A stretch of 16,111 nucleotides of DNA from Nostoc sp. CHAB 5834 (GCA_020829485.1 JAIVFU010000131.1:1-16111), one strand, 5' to 3'; positions 5,063 through 11,775 are shown, counted from the stretch's first letter. Numbers and translations are program-made. Notes: generated from the letters alone by a model not told the origin.

Positions 5063-5492
5063 GGGAAAGGGGAAAAGGGAGAAAGAAATGGAGAGAAAGA
5101 AAGTTGAGAGTTTTGAAGATTTAAGAGTGTGGCAAAAAGGAATTGAGTTAGTTAAATGCATTTACTTAATTACTAAAGAAGATGAGTTAAGTAGAGATTT
5201 CGGTTTAAGAGATCAATTAAGACGCGCTTCTGTTTCAATACCCACAAATATTGCTGAAGGGTTTGAGCGATATTCTCGAAAAGAATATGTAAATTTTCTG
5301 AATATTGCGAAAGGATCTGCGGGAGAAGTTCGGAGTCTGTTAAGAGTCGCATTGGAAATTAGTTATTTAGAGCAACAAACTTATTTACAGCTTTATAACC
5401 AAGCTTTAAATTTAAGTCGGATGTTATCTAATCAAATTCAATCTATAAATCAATCACCAAAGTAATAAAATCTTCCCCTTTTCCCCTTTCCC
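5063..5492. repeat. 17-nt perfect inverted repeats flanking the four-helix-bundle gene
   Basis: The purine tract at 5063-5079 (GGG, AAA, GGGG, AAAA, GGG in order) is the exact reverse complement of the pyrimidine tract at 5476-5492. The left arm begins seven bases after the preceding stop and ends nine bases before the ATG of the four-helix-bundle gene. The right arm begins about ten bases after its stop and is followed by TTTTT. The gene and its two arms thus form a discrete cassette of about 430 bp within an otherwise tightly packed operon. Confidence 0.7.
5088..5465 (+). CDS. four-helix-bundle protein, 23S rRNA IVS-encoded type (125 aa)
   Basis: This is a clear member of the four-helix-bundle family (TIGR02436-type; the '23S rRNA intervening sequence protein'). 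Typical signatures are Phe-Glu-Asp-Leu-Arg-Val-Trp-Gln-Lys at residues 9-17, Leu-Arg-Asp-Gln-Leu-Arg-Arg-Ala at 40-47, Ser-Ile-Pro-Thr-Asn-Ile-Ala-Glu-Gly-Phe at 50-59, and Tyr-Val-Asn-Phe-Leu-Asn-Ile-Ala-Lys-Gly-Ser at 67-77. The length is normal and the frame intact. Start ATG 5088 follows AAGGGAG, which belongs to the flanking repeat; an in-frame ATG at 5025 lies inside the previous gene and is rejected. Members form pentamers of four-helix bundles, and the molecular role is not established. Such genes are often found as inserted, mobile-looking cassettes. This copy sits inside a foreign operon between inverted repeats. Confidence 0.9.
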   Translation: MERKKVESFEDLRVWQKGIELVKCIYLITKEDELSRDFGLRDQLRRASVSIPTNIAEGFERYSRKEYVNFLNIAKGSAGEVRSLLRVALEISYLEQQTYLQLYNQALNLSRMLSNQIQSINQSPK

Positions 5493-5533
5493 TTTTTCAG
5501 GTCAAAGTTGATTGAAAATTTCGAGAGTGAATT

Positions 5534-7075
5534 ATGCCATTTGAACTAGAACGACTAACTGCCAGTGGGGTGATTCATGCAGAACGAACTATTTTATGTT
5601 CTTTGGGAGTGTCAGCAGTAATGTGTTTGTCCGCTCCTTTTTTCTTAAATACTGACCGAGTAACAACCGGAATGCTGCTCGGTGCTGGGACAGTTAGTGC
5701 TGGCTTGTTTGCTGTATCTGCTCAAATCAGCGAAAGTAAAGAAAAAGTTTACAAGTCTTTGCAAGAAGCTGACCTTAAAGCACTCAAACAGCATTTGCAA
5801 GGACAAGCGGCTTATGATTATGTGACGACTGCGATCGCTGCCAAACGCCGAGTTGCTGATTACGTGAATCGCCTGCCTGTTAATGAGCGCCCCCGGTGGA
5901 TTGCTGAATATCAGTTGCAAGGGTTGGTTACACTTCCAGAACCACCAGCACAACAATCACCTTCACCAACTGGTATTCCCAATCCCGATATTGCTGACAT
6001 TGATGAAGACTCAGTACAGTCGGTGATTAATCCGGGTGCGATGAAAATTCTGCAAGCTTTAGCAGCTAATTATCCTGGTTACATTAGAATTGATGGCGCT
6101 TGGATTGATGAACTGTGTGATGCAGCATCTAATCAAAATATGACTCTTCGCAGTAATCATCATTTTTACCTTTCTGGTGGAACACAGTCTGGAAAGTCCA
6201 CGTTGGCAGGGGTAATTATCAATAAAATTGCTGCAAAATCTCAAAGTCCGGCAATTGTTATTGGCAGCGATCCAAAGGATGATGTAACCAGATGGCTGTG
6301 CAAGTTTAGCCGCAAGTTTGACGGTATGAAAGCGTTAAGGAATTGGATTACCTTTGCCACTGACATGATTGAGCAACAAAAAGCAAGAGTATCAATTGTT
6401 GGTGGTGAATGTCAGGGTGTCCCGGAATTATTATTTGCTCAAGACGAGGTGGACTCTGTATTTGGCGGTGGTAAAGGACTTCCAGGAATGGTTGATGCTG
6501 ACACTGCCAAAGACTTGCAAGGTTTTTGGAACTATATCATCAAATTCACGGCTGGACTTAAAGGACATGGGATATTCATGGGGCAGTCCCCACTCTCAGG
6601 GGAAACCGGATTTAGCCGCCCGTCCTTGAAAAATGTTTGCTTTATTGCGATGGGGCAAACATCGAGTTATATCCTTGACCATCCCCAGGATTTCGTAAAC
6701 GTTAAAAAGGAGATTTTGGAAATCTTGCGACAGGCTTGTGAAATGTTAGACAAAGCCGGAGTTCGATATGCCCTGGTGATTCCCACTCGGTCTAATCCCT
6801 TTATTGCCCTAGTCCCGGAATTTGATATCAAGGGTCTGGAACAAAAACAAGATTCCAAACCGAATGCTGACACTGTTGATAGTTGTAAAAATAATCAGCA
6901 ATCCTCACAACAGCAGATTGACTGGTATGAAGAAATTAGAAAATGGGCAACAGAATTAGGAAGAAGACCGCATTTTCAGGAAATCAAACAGAAGTGGCAC
7001 GAATTAACGGGGCAAGAGTTAAACGAAAAGGGGGTGACATTACTATTAGAAAATCTCGGCTACCCAGAGAATTAA
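5534..7075 (+). CDS. FtsK/TraG-type membrane-anchored DNA-translocase ATPase (513 aa)
   Basis: The family is P-loop ATPases of the FtsK/HerA superfamily, which pump DNA (FtsK, TraG/VirD4 coupling proteins). Two N-terminal transmembrane helices lie at about residues 18-38 and 44-64, followed by a helical linker (65-130) and a Pro-rich spacer. Walker A is GGTQSGKST at 215-223 with Lys221. Walker B is LLFAQDE at 299-305 with Asp304 and Glu305. A glutamine motif, MGQSP with Gln351, is where FtsK-like proteins carry a sensor Gln. The last 50 residues look like a winged-helix or specificity domain. The length resembles small coupling ATPases rather than full FtsK. It is the centre of the 3435-8004 cluster, and all surrounding genes run the same way. 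It could serve conjugation or mobilisation, a defence complex, or virion-like packaging; no relaxase is visible here. Confidence 0.8.
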   Translation: MPFELERLTASGVIHAERTILCSLGVSAVMCLSAPFFLNTDRVTTGMLLGAGTVSAGLFAVSAQISESKEKVYKSLQEADLKALKQHLQGQAAYDYVTTAIAAKRRVADYVNRLPVNERPRWIAEYQLQGLVTLPEPPAQQSPSPTGIPNPDIADIDEDSVQSVINPGAMKILQALAANYPGYIRIDGAWIDELCDAASNQNMTLRSNHHFYLSGGTQSGKSTLAGVIINKIAAKSQSPAIVIGSDPKDDVTRWLCKFSRKFDGMKALRNWITFATDMIEQQKARVSIVGGECQGVPELLFAQDEVDSVFGGGKGLPGMVDADTAKDLQGFWNYIIKFTAGLKGHGIFMGQSPLSGETGFSRPSLKNVCFIAMGQTSSYILDHPQDFVNVKKEILEILRQACEMLDKAGVRYALVIPTRSNPFIALVPEFDIKGLEQKQDSKPNADTVDSCKNNQQSSQQQIDWYEEIRKWATELGRRPHFQEIKQKWHELTGQELNEKGVTLLLENLGYPEN

Positions 7076-7389
7076 ACTGGAACGCTCGATATGGTAATCC
7101 CAAACAGTACAAGAAACAAGTAGCAATAGCTCACAGAAAAACTCACAATTATTGTGTCGTTTGCCTGACTAATAAAAGTGAAGAAATTCATCACGCTTAC
7201 TACGGCAACGACATCATTGGTCAATCTACATTTCCTACGTGCTACCGTTGTCATAATGAGATTTGTCATAGTCAAATTAACTGGATAAAAAGCCGTAGTA
7301 ATCCTGTTTGGGGTAATCGCAATACTGACGAATTTATTACGAGATTGAGGCTGGGATATCAGCTACTTTATGGAGGTGTTATTTGGTGA
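6943..7389 (+). CDS. HNH-like zinc-binding protein (148 aa from ATG 6943; start uncertain)
   Basis: The C-terminal half has the metal-ligand pattern of an HNH-type nuclease or zinc finger: Cys71-x2-Cys74, Glu81-Ile-His83-His84, then Cys100-x2-Cys103-His104 and Cys108-His109. In HNH families the paired His and the CxxC pairs hold zinc and the catalytic metal. The central Asn is not obvious, so activity is uncertain. The only normal start is ATG 6943, which overlaps the ATPase gene by 133 bases in another frame. No ATG, GTG or TTG exists between there and the zinc motif. Either the overlap is real, or the domain is reached by a -1 frameshift from the ATPase (a homopolymer-like AAAAGGGGG lies near 7025), or a nonstandard codon is used. 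Its stop overlaps the next gene by four bases. Confidence 0.6.
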   Translation: MGNRIRKKTAFSGNQTEVARINGARVKRKGGDITIRKSRLPRELNWNARYGNPKQYKKQVAIAHRKTHNYCVVCLTNKSEEIHHAYYGNDIIGQSTFPTCYRCHNEICHSQINWIKSRSNPVWGNRNTDEFITRLRLGYQLLYGGVIW

Positions 7390-7685
7390 TTAAGCTATTA
7401 ATAAAGTATGCGCCTGATTCCGTTGTGGATGCTGTGAATGATATTTCTTTAGCAGAACTGGACAAGCGAGGTTTAATAGTCTGGACAGACGCACCGCCAC
7501 TAGAGCCAGAAGATGAAAACTCAGCATTTAATTTAGCTTCTCGTTTTACTGAAGTAACGCCTGATAATATATTAGAAATCTTCAAAACTATTGCTCAAAT
7601 ATACACTAGTTATGGCGACTGTTTAGCTCTCAAATACTTGATGGAACTTTCCGCAGAATACTTTGGTTTAATTGGAGTTGAATAA
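7386..7685 (+). CDS. hypothetical acidic protein (99 aa, GTG start)
   Basis: Unrecognised. The start is GTG 7386, because it overlaps the previous stop by the classic four bases (GTGA) and GGAGGT (7372-7377) lies eight bases upstream; TTG 7383 is the alternative. The protein is acidic overall, with Pro-Glu-rich residues around 39-50. It is helical in its second half, with one Cys and several Tyr near the end, and has no transmembrane segment. The following gene starts two bases after its stop, so translation is continuous. Its role in the cluster is unknown; a small accessory or adaptor protein of the ATPase/HNH unit is inferred from synteny alone. Confidence 0.6.
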   Translation: MIKLLIKYAPDSVVDAVNDISLAELDKRGLIVWTDAPPLEPEDENSAFNLASRFTEVTPDNILEIFKTIAQIYTSYGDCLALKYLMELSAEYFGLIGVE

Positions 7686-7686
7686 A

Positions 7687-8004
7687 ATGTATAACGAATA
7701 CGACAATTTGAGTTTTGAAGAACAATTACACCTAACTGAATCCCTTATCAGACAGCGACACAATCAGCAGATGTTCTTGCGCCGAAATGCTCAACTGTTG
7801 CAGCAGGAGTTAGAGCTTGAAGCCGAACTGTTAGAAGAGAATCCAGAGTTAGCGCAGGTGATTCATTCTCTTAATATGCAGGAGATTCAGAGTAATCAGC
7901 AAGGGCTAGAGAATGTTTTAGGTTCAGAAGGATCACCTTCAAAAGAGCAAAGTGTTTGGAGTAAGTTTTTTCCGGGGTTGGGAGGTAATTATGGTGTAGA
8001 CTAA
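7687..8004 (+). CDS. hypothetical coiled-coil protein (105 aa)
   Basis: ATG 7687 is chosen because GGAG (7674-7677) lies nine bases before it; an in-frame TTG at 7672 would overlap the preceding gene. Residues about 10-75 are a long, highly charged coiled coil (Leu, Glu and Gln rich). The C-terminal 20 residues contain a Trp-Ser-Lys-Phe-Phe-Pro-Gly-Leu-Gly motif, curiously similar in style to the N-terminal Trp-Leu-Pro-Gly-Leu-Phe-Gly of the 4320 protein. No family is recognised. It is the last intact gene of the cluster; the inserted IS begins 24 bases after its stop and may have disconnected the genes further downstream. Confidence 0.6.
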   Translation: MYNEYDNLSFEEQLHLTESLIRQRHNQQMFLRRNAQLLQQELELEAELLEENPELAQVIHSLNMQEIQSNQQGLENVLGSEGSPSKEQSVWSKFFPGLGGNYGVD

Positions 8005-8028
8005 ATCAATTTCGCTTTTCTTCACTAT

Positions 8029-8076
8029 TTGGACTTTGGACAAAAAGAAAATAGTTCGCGAGTATTACTCGCGAAT
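8029..8076 (+). repeat. left terminal inverted repeat of the IS
   Basis: Matches the reverse complement of 9171-9218 at 45 of 48 positions. The inner 21 bases form a hairpin with the 9-bp arms TTCGCGAGT and ACTCGCGAA. Confidence 0.9.
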
Positions 8077-8118
8077 AAATGAATGATTAATCTTGTTATA
8101 GTGACGAGCAGAAAAAAA

Positions 8119-8192
8119 GCATAGCCATCAGACCCCCAACAAATAGTAATATCAACTACAAAGTATCTTTGGGTAAATACTGATGGCTATGC
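8119..8192 (+). promoter_or_regulatory. inverted repeat that hides the transposase start codon
   Basis: GCATAGCCATCAG at 8119-8131 is the exact reverse complement of CTGATGGCTATGC at 8180-8192, and the second arm contains the transposase start ATG 8183 (and ATG 8189). A transcript entering from the flanking operon would carry both arms and fold so that the start is paired. A transcript beginning inside the element, downstream of 8131, would lack the first arm and be translatable. Several ISs are known to guard themselves this way against outside transcription (IS10 and IS50 precedent). The structure is seen; its function here is inferred. Confidence 0.6.
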
Positions 8193-9089
8193 CAAAATTT
8201 AATAACAATCAATTAATAGCGCAATTTCAAGATTTTAGACAAAAAATTTACAACTGTTTTTCTTCATGTAGCGACGCCTGTATGGATTTGTTGGATGCGC
8301 TTGCGGGTAATACGGAAGCCAATTCAATTGCGGAGTTATCTTTAAGTCCTTTGTTTCCCAGAAGCTATAACTCTATTTATAAACGTGGTTGTCCAAAAAA
8401 ATACGGTGAACGGTTTAATTTAGCTGATGTTGAAACTTGGCACTCTCCCGACGAGACAACACGAATTCACCAGACAACCCGTAAGGGTCGTATGAGTAAA
8501 CATCACCATACTCGCTTGGCATCAAATGTTGATGAGGGGAACCAAGCACCAAAAAATGTATTGTCATCCTTTTACTCTGCTCAGAATTCATGTGACTGAT
8601 GATAAAAATCTTTCTCTCTGGAAACCAATGTGGTTAATTGTCATAGGTGAGCAACGTGGAGAAATCTCACCTACGGTTGCAAACCATTGCTATAGACAAA
8701 GGTTTGATATTGAACACATGCTGCGATTTAGCAAGCAGCGTTTGTTGATGACGCAGTTTCAAACTCCAGATGTTGAACACGAAGAAAATTGGATACGTTT
8801 AGTAATGCTTGCTTACACACAACTTTGGGCAGCAAAAGATTTAGCAACACACTTACCCAGACCGTGGGAGCGTTATTTAAAACCTCAAAGTGATACAATC
8901 ATGACTCCCAGTACTGTGCAACGCGATTTTCCGAGAATTATTTCTCTTATTGGTACACCCGCTCGTTCTCCCAAAACCCGAGGAAATTCAATCGGTCGAG
9001 TTCAAGGTCAGACTCAAACCCAACGCACTAAGCATCCTGTGTTCAAGAAAAAGTCAAAATCAACACCTGATAAACAAAAAGCCGCGTAA
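8183..9089 (+). pseudogene. transposase pseudogene with core deletion and frameshift
   Basis: The first frame (ATG 8183) begins with a typical N-terminal DNA-binding segment to about residue 72. It then jumps directly to a segment (Tyr-Gly-Glu-Arg-Phe-x-Leu-Ala-Asp) that in full-length relatives, as I remember them, lies near the middle of a protein of about 400 residues. The stretch holding the first catalytic Asp is therefore missing. Near 8490-8503 a one-base insertion (or two-base loss) shifts the frame. The continuation, read from upstream of ATG 8526 to 9089, carries the familiar C-terminal blocks: Met-Trp-Leu-Ile-Val-Ile-Gly, then Tyr-Arg-Gln-Arg-Phe-Asp-Ile-Glu-His, then Lys-Gln-Arg-Leu-Leu-Met, and a Lys/Ser-rich basic tail. 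The gene cannot make an active enzyme. Confidence 0.85.
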
Positions 9090-9170
9090 ATTTTCTTAGG
9101 CTTTAGGCGTTTAACTCAGTTGAACTCAGTTTGAAAAATAACTGGGGTAATTTATGATGTGTAGTTTTTA

Positions 9171-9218
9171 ATTCGCGAGTATAACTCGCGAACTATCTTC
9201 TTTTTGTCCAAAGTCCAA
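9171..9218 (-). repeat. right terminal inverted repeat of the IS
   Basis: Reverse complement of the left end with three differences. The inner hairpin, TTCGCGAGT...ACTCGCGAA, is at 9172-9192. Confidence 0.9.
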
Positions 9219-9465
9219 TATCAGGCCAGAAGTGGTGAATCGGGTTTTAGAGTCTGCTGGATTACAGCGTAAGGAAATCGAAATCAAAACTGATAAACAG
9301 GGTAAACAACGCCAAAAGAATATCTGGCATCTGACCGAAAAAGGTAAACTGTGGGGTACTGTCACAAGAGACAAAGCCCGGACTCACGATAAAATTGTTG
9401 AACATGTTCGCTGGTTGCCAGATGTTCTTGAGGTGATTGATTTGGGAGTGGAACAGCTTAATTGA
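9219..9465 (+). pseudogene. headless remnant resembling a phage antirepressor C-terminus
   Basis: The frame runs without stop from the IS boundary to 9465 and makes sense from Arg-Pro-Glu-Val-Val-Asn-Arg-Val-Leu onward. The nominal GTG at 9232 has no Shine-Dalgarno. The layout, a short helix (VNRVLESAGLQ) followed by a charged loop, then Trp-His-Leu-Thr-Glu-Lys-Gly-Lys and an acidic end, resembles the C-terminal domain of phage antirepressor or Bro-type proteins, where 'LTEKGK' blocks are common. If the IS is removed and one TAT kept, the joined frame runs back only 24 bases to a TAG at 7997-7999 with no start codon. The 5' part was therefore lost, probably by a deletion next to the IS. A terminator follows. 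Confidence 0.55.
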
Positions 9466-9480
9466 AAATATTTGATGATC

Positions 9481-9523
9481 GCGATTGCCTTGTTCATAAT
9501 CTATACTGCAAGGGATCGCTTTT
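9481..9523 (+). terminator. terminator after the antirepressor-like remnant
   Basis: GCGAT...CCTTG (9481-9492) pairs with CAAGG...ATCGC (9509-9519), with a small internal mismatch and a loop of about 16 bases. TTTT follows at 9520-9523. It lies 16 bases after the stop at 9463-9465. A second, weaker inverted pair (GTCAGGAT 9534-9541 with ATCCTGAC 9559-9566) follows it, before the next gene. Confidence 0.6.
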
Positions 9524-9601
9524 ATCTTAGAAAGTCAGGATACCTAACTTAATTTTGAATCCTGACTCCTGAATTCTTTCTTATTAAACAGGATTAAGAA
9601 A

Positions 9602-10348
9602 ATGTCTGATTTAATTGAAGAGAAGAACTCCAATACTGAGTTACCAGATTTGGAGAAGATTACCGAGAAAATCTTAAAGCTATTTTCCCTTTCTCAATCT
9701 CCCAATGAAGCGGAGGCACTTGCGGCTTTCTCTAAAGCCCAAGAAATGCTAACTCGCCACAATTTATCAATGGCAGACTTAGCAGATTGTACACCAGTTG
9801 AGGTGGAAGAACAAATCATTAATGAATCGCAAAGACCAAGTTCTTGGAAAGGCATTCTACTAAATGCAGTCTCCAAAGCTAACTATTGCCTTGCCTTTAA
9901 ACACAAAGATCGTTATTCGATAAAACAAATAATCTTGGGGCGACCTGTTAACATTCAGTCTGCCCGAATGGAATTTGAGTATTTGGTTCAAGCGGTTGAT
10001 CGCCTAGCTCTACAGGTGGAGGGCGGCCGCACCTTTAAGAATGCTTTCAAGCTTGGCGCTGCTTACCGACTTGATGCCCGAATCCTTGAAGTTATAGAGA
10101 AACAAAAGCGTGAGGGGATGGCAGGGTCTAAAAACTCAGCAGCAATCTCAGCAATCGTTATGCGTTCGCTATATGAAAAGATGGATGCAGAATTGAAAAC
10201 ATATTCGGAAAAGTTGAATCTGAAAACTCGATTTCAAAAGTTTACTTGCAGTTCAATAGACGGATTTGCTGCTGGGCAGTCAGCTGGGGATAAAGTTTCA
10301 CTCAACAAGCAGGTTGGTCAACATTCTCAACGTTATTTGCCTAGCTAA
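9602..10348 (+). CDS. DUF2786-domain protein (248 aa)
   Basis: Residues 20-56 match the DUF2786 pattern: a helix ending Ile-Leu-Lys-Leu-Phe, a Ser-Pro-Asn-Glu-Ala-Glu-Ala segment, then Ala-Gln-Glu-Met-Leu and Arg-His-Asn-Leu. In this family the helical domain is joined to a longer C-terminal half, here residues 80-248. That half begins Trp-Lys-Gly-Ile-Leu-Leu-Asn-Ala-Val and includes a beta-rich middle and a basic helical tail. The function is not established; members are common on phages, plasmids and islands, consistent with this neighbourhood. The AGGA at 9590-9593 lies eight bases before ATG 9602. It faces the AIPR gene convergently across a 58-base gap with no obvious terminator. One Cys occurs near residue 64. 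Confidence 0.75.
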   Translation: MSDLIEEKNSNTELPDLEKITEKILKLFSLSQSPNEAEALAAFSKAQEMLTRHNLSMADLADCTPVEVEEQIINESQRPSSWKGILLNAVSKANYCLAFKHKDRYSIKQIILGRPVNIQSARMEFEYLVQAVDRLALQVEGGRTFKNAFKLGAAYRLDARILEVIEKQKREGMAGSKNSAAISAIVMRSLYEKMDAELKTYSEKLNLKTRFQKFTCSSIDGFAAGQSAGDKVSLNKQVGQHSQRYLPS

Positions 10349-10406
10349 AAGTTAAACAGACCATTCTCCATCCAAAACAAATCTCACGCATAGAAAACTT
10401 GTACTA

Positions 10407-11639
10407 TTATTTTTTACCTGCTTGCACACGCCCTTTTCTACCTTGTGTCACCTTCGCTTCTGACTCTGACTTACTAGAATTAACCATTTTCATCAAGTGC
10501 TGGTTTAGATAACTTTGCGCCGAAATGTACAAGCTTTCCCAAATCTCTTGATTGCGGCTGATTTTTGTGCCGACTGTATTCCCTGCTGTTTTCTCCGATA
10601 CCAAGTATTTGCGGAAAGAGTTAGTCCAAAGCTGTTGGAGGAAATCTTCAGCGAATTGGTCAAAAGGAATAATCCACTTATAGTCTTGATCCAGAAATAC
10701 GCGATAGGATGCAACTATCGGTAGTGCCAGGTCAGTTGGCGCACCAAACCCGAATGAATACTTGCTATCTGGCAACAGAGTAGTTTTACGTATATCTATT
10801 GATGCTAAATCGTTGACACCCTTTCTTCTGGGGTTGCTGATATGTTCTTGAATTATTTCATACAGTCTTTGCTCTATCCACAGAGCATGAGTTAGCAGAG
10901 GCAAAAGTGCAGTTAATCTTTCCCTTTCTGTGTCTGTAATGTGACTTGGAATACTCATCCCTGCTGGGTGTTTGGTTCGTTTATTGCCGTCAGGGTTGTA
11001 TTTATTTCTGTCGAGGCAGTAAAGGAGCTTGAGCAAATGGGTTACATTGCACTGGGCATTTCTGGGAGCGCCGCTTTGGTTTTGGTAATAGGCAATGCGA
11101 AATTTTCTATCTTCTTTGTGTTCTAACTGGGCTAAATACTGCTTGAGAAATTTGTAATCACCTCTGGCGTTGACTTTGGAGCGAGAATCAACTGGTGTTG
11201 TAGTATTTGAAGCTAGGGCTATATCTTTGGCTGATTCTTCAGTCAGTCCGATGTGAATCGTAACTTTTACTCTGGCTTGGGTTAAATCATATTTGTAATT
11301 TTTAGCTTGTTCAAAGGCTAAAACTGTATGCGCCCCGTTGATAATCCCATCGCTACCCCCCTCGTTAGCTTCTTTTACTTCTAGTTCAAGTGAGGTTTTG
11401 CTTGATTTTACTTTATTAGCTGACAGGACGATTCCACTGTGGCGAGAGAAGAATTTTTCGGGTTCGGTCGTCAGGGAGTCGAAGATTTGTCTGTAGGTCG
11501 CGCTTTTGCGGTTTGGTTCCCGGATGTTGGGTTCTAAGGGGAGGTCTATAGGAAAACTGTCTACATGGGCTGTGGCGATAATGCAATTGGGGTTGGCTTG
11601 AAAATAGTTATCTATCTTTAGGTTCCAAGTCTTGGGCAT
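10407..11639 (-). CDS. AIPR family protein, possible abortive-infection phage resistance (410 aa)
   Basis: The protein matches the AIPR pattern (PF10592, abortive infection phage resistance). It has a Ser-Gly-Ile-Val-Leu-Ser-Ala strand at 68-74, Asp97-Gly-Ile-Ile-Asn-Gly-Ala-His-Thr105 (the 'NGxHT/NGQQT' block), Val-Lys-Val-Thr-Ile-His-Ile at 124-130, then Ile-Ala-Leu-Ala-Ser-Asn145-Thr and a Ser-Lys-Val-Asn-Ala motif near 154-158. The remaining 240 residues are helical with a basic, Ser/Lys-rich tail. Some family members act as toxins that kill or arrest infected cells, and others remain uncharacterised. This copy is somewhat shorter than many and lacks an evident second domain. ATG 11639 is chosen because it overlaps the end of the small gene upstream, implying coupling. 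A catalytic residue set cannot be assigned by eye. Confidence 0.75.
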   Translation of the reverse strand: MPKTWNLKIDNYFQANPNCIIATAHVDSFPIDLPLEPNIREPNRKSATYRQIFDSLTTEPEKFFSRHSGIVLSANKVKSSKTSLELEVKEANEGGSDGIINGAHTVLAFEQAKNYKYDLTQARVKVTIHIGLTEESAKDIALASNTTTPVDSRSKVNARGDYKFLKQYLAQLEHKEDRKFRIAYYQNQSGAPRNAQCNVTHLLKLLYCLDRNKYNPDGNKRTKHPAGMSIPSHITDTERERLTALLPLLTHALWIEQRLYEIIQEHISNPRRKGVNDLASIDIRKTTLLPDSKYSFGFGAPTDLALPIVASYRVFLDQDYKWIIPFDQFAEDFLQQLWTNSFRKYLVSEKTAGNTVGTKISRNQEIWESLYISAQSYLNQHLMKMVNSSKSESEAKVTQGRKGRVQAGKK

Positions 11640-11775
11640 AGTTGATTTGCAAAGGAAGGGGAATTTCTATGTTACCCAAAACTTTTACCCTAATATCGCG
11701 TTTCTCGAAATGCCAAGTACCGTTAAGTATTAGACTAGAACACATATAAATCTCAGGAGGTAGTATTTGATGCAT
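11608..11775 (-). CDS. small protein upstream of the AIPR gene (55 aa)
   Basis: The frame is open to 11832, but ATG 11775 is preferred because a GGGAG Shine-Dalgarno lies ten bases upstream of it on the minus strand. The peptide is of mixed composition with no membrane helix. It has Cys-Ser-Ser-Leu-Ile-Leu in the middle, Ile-Arg-Val-Lys-Val-Leu-Gly strands toward the end, and an acidic tail. It overlaps the AIPR gene by 32 bases, so the pair is one transcript. A small gene directly ahead of a possible toxin invites the idea of an antitoxin or modulator, but the product has no recognised fold and the idea is unproven. It may equally be a leader peptide that opens the AIPR start. Confidence 0.4.
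   Translation of the reverse strand: MHQILPPEIYMCSSLILNGTWHFEKRDIRVKVLGNIEIPLPLQINYAQDLEPKDR

Larger units (their letters stand above)
8029..9218 (+). mobile_element. insertion sequence, 1,190 bp, 48-bp TIRs, dead transposase
   Basis: The two ends, 8029-8076 and 9171-9218, are inverted repeats of 48 bases with three mismatches, beginning TTGGACTTTGGACAAAAAG. Each arm ends in its own small palindrome, TTCGCGAGT...ACTCGCGAA, that could fold as a hairpin. TAT flanks both sides (8026-8028 and 9219-9221), a possible short target duplication. Inside is one plus-strand transposase pseudogene resembling a large cyanobacterial DDE transposase family (IS4/IS701-like by memory). The element lies between the last gene of the ATPase cluster and a headless gene remnant. 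It cannot move on its own but keeps both ends, so a related transposase could still mobilise it. Confidence 0.9.

Noticed and set aside
3435..7075. Complete conjugation (type IV secretion) system
   Set aside because: Only one coupling-type ATPase is visible. No relaxase, VirB4-type ATPase or pilin-processing gene was found in the window.
10941..11126. Plus-strand frame of 61 codons with a hydrophobic stretch
   Set aside because: It lies wholly inside the AIPR gene on the other strand and has no ribosome binding site.
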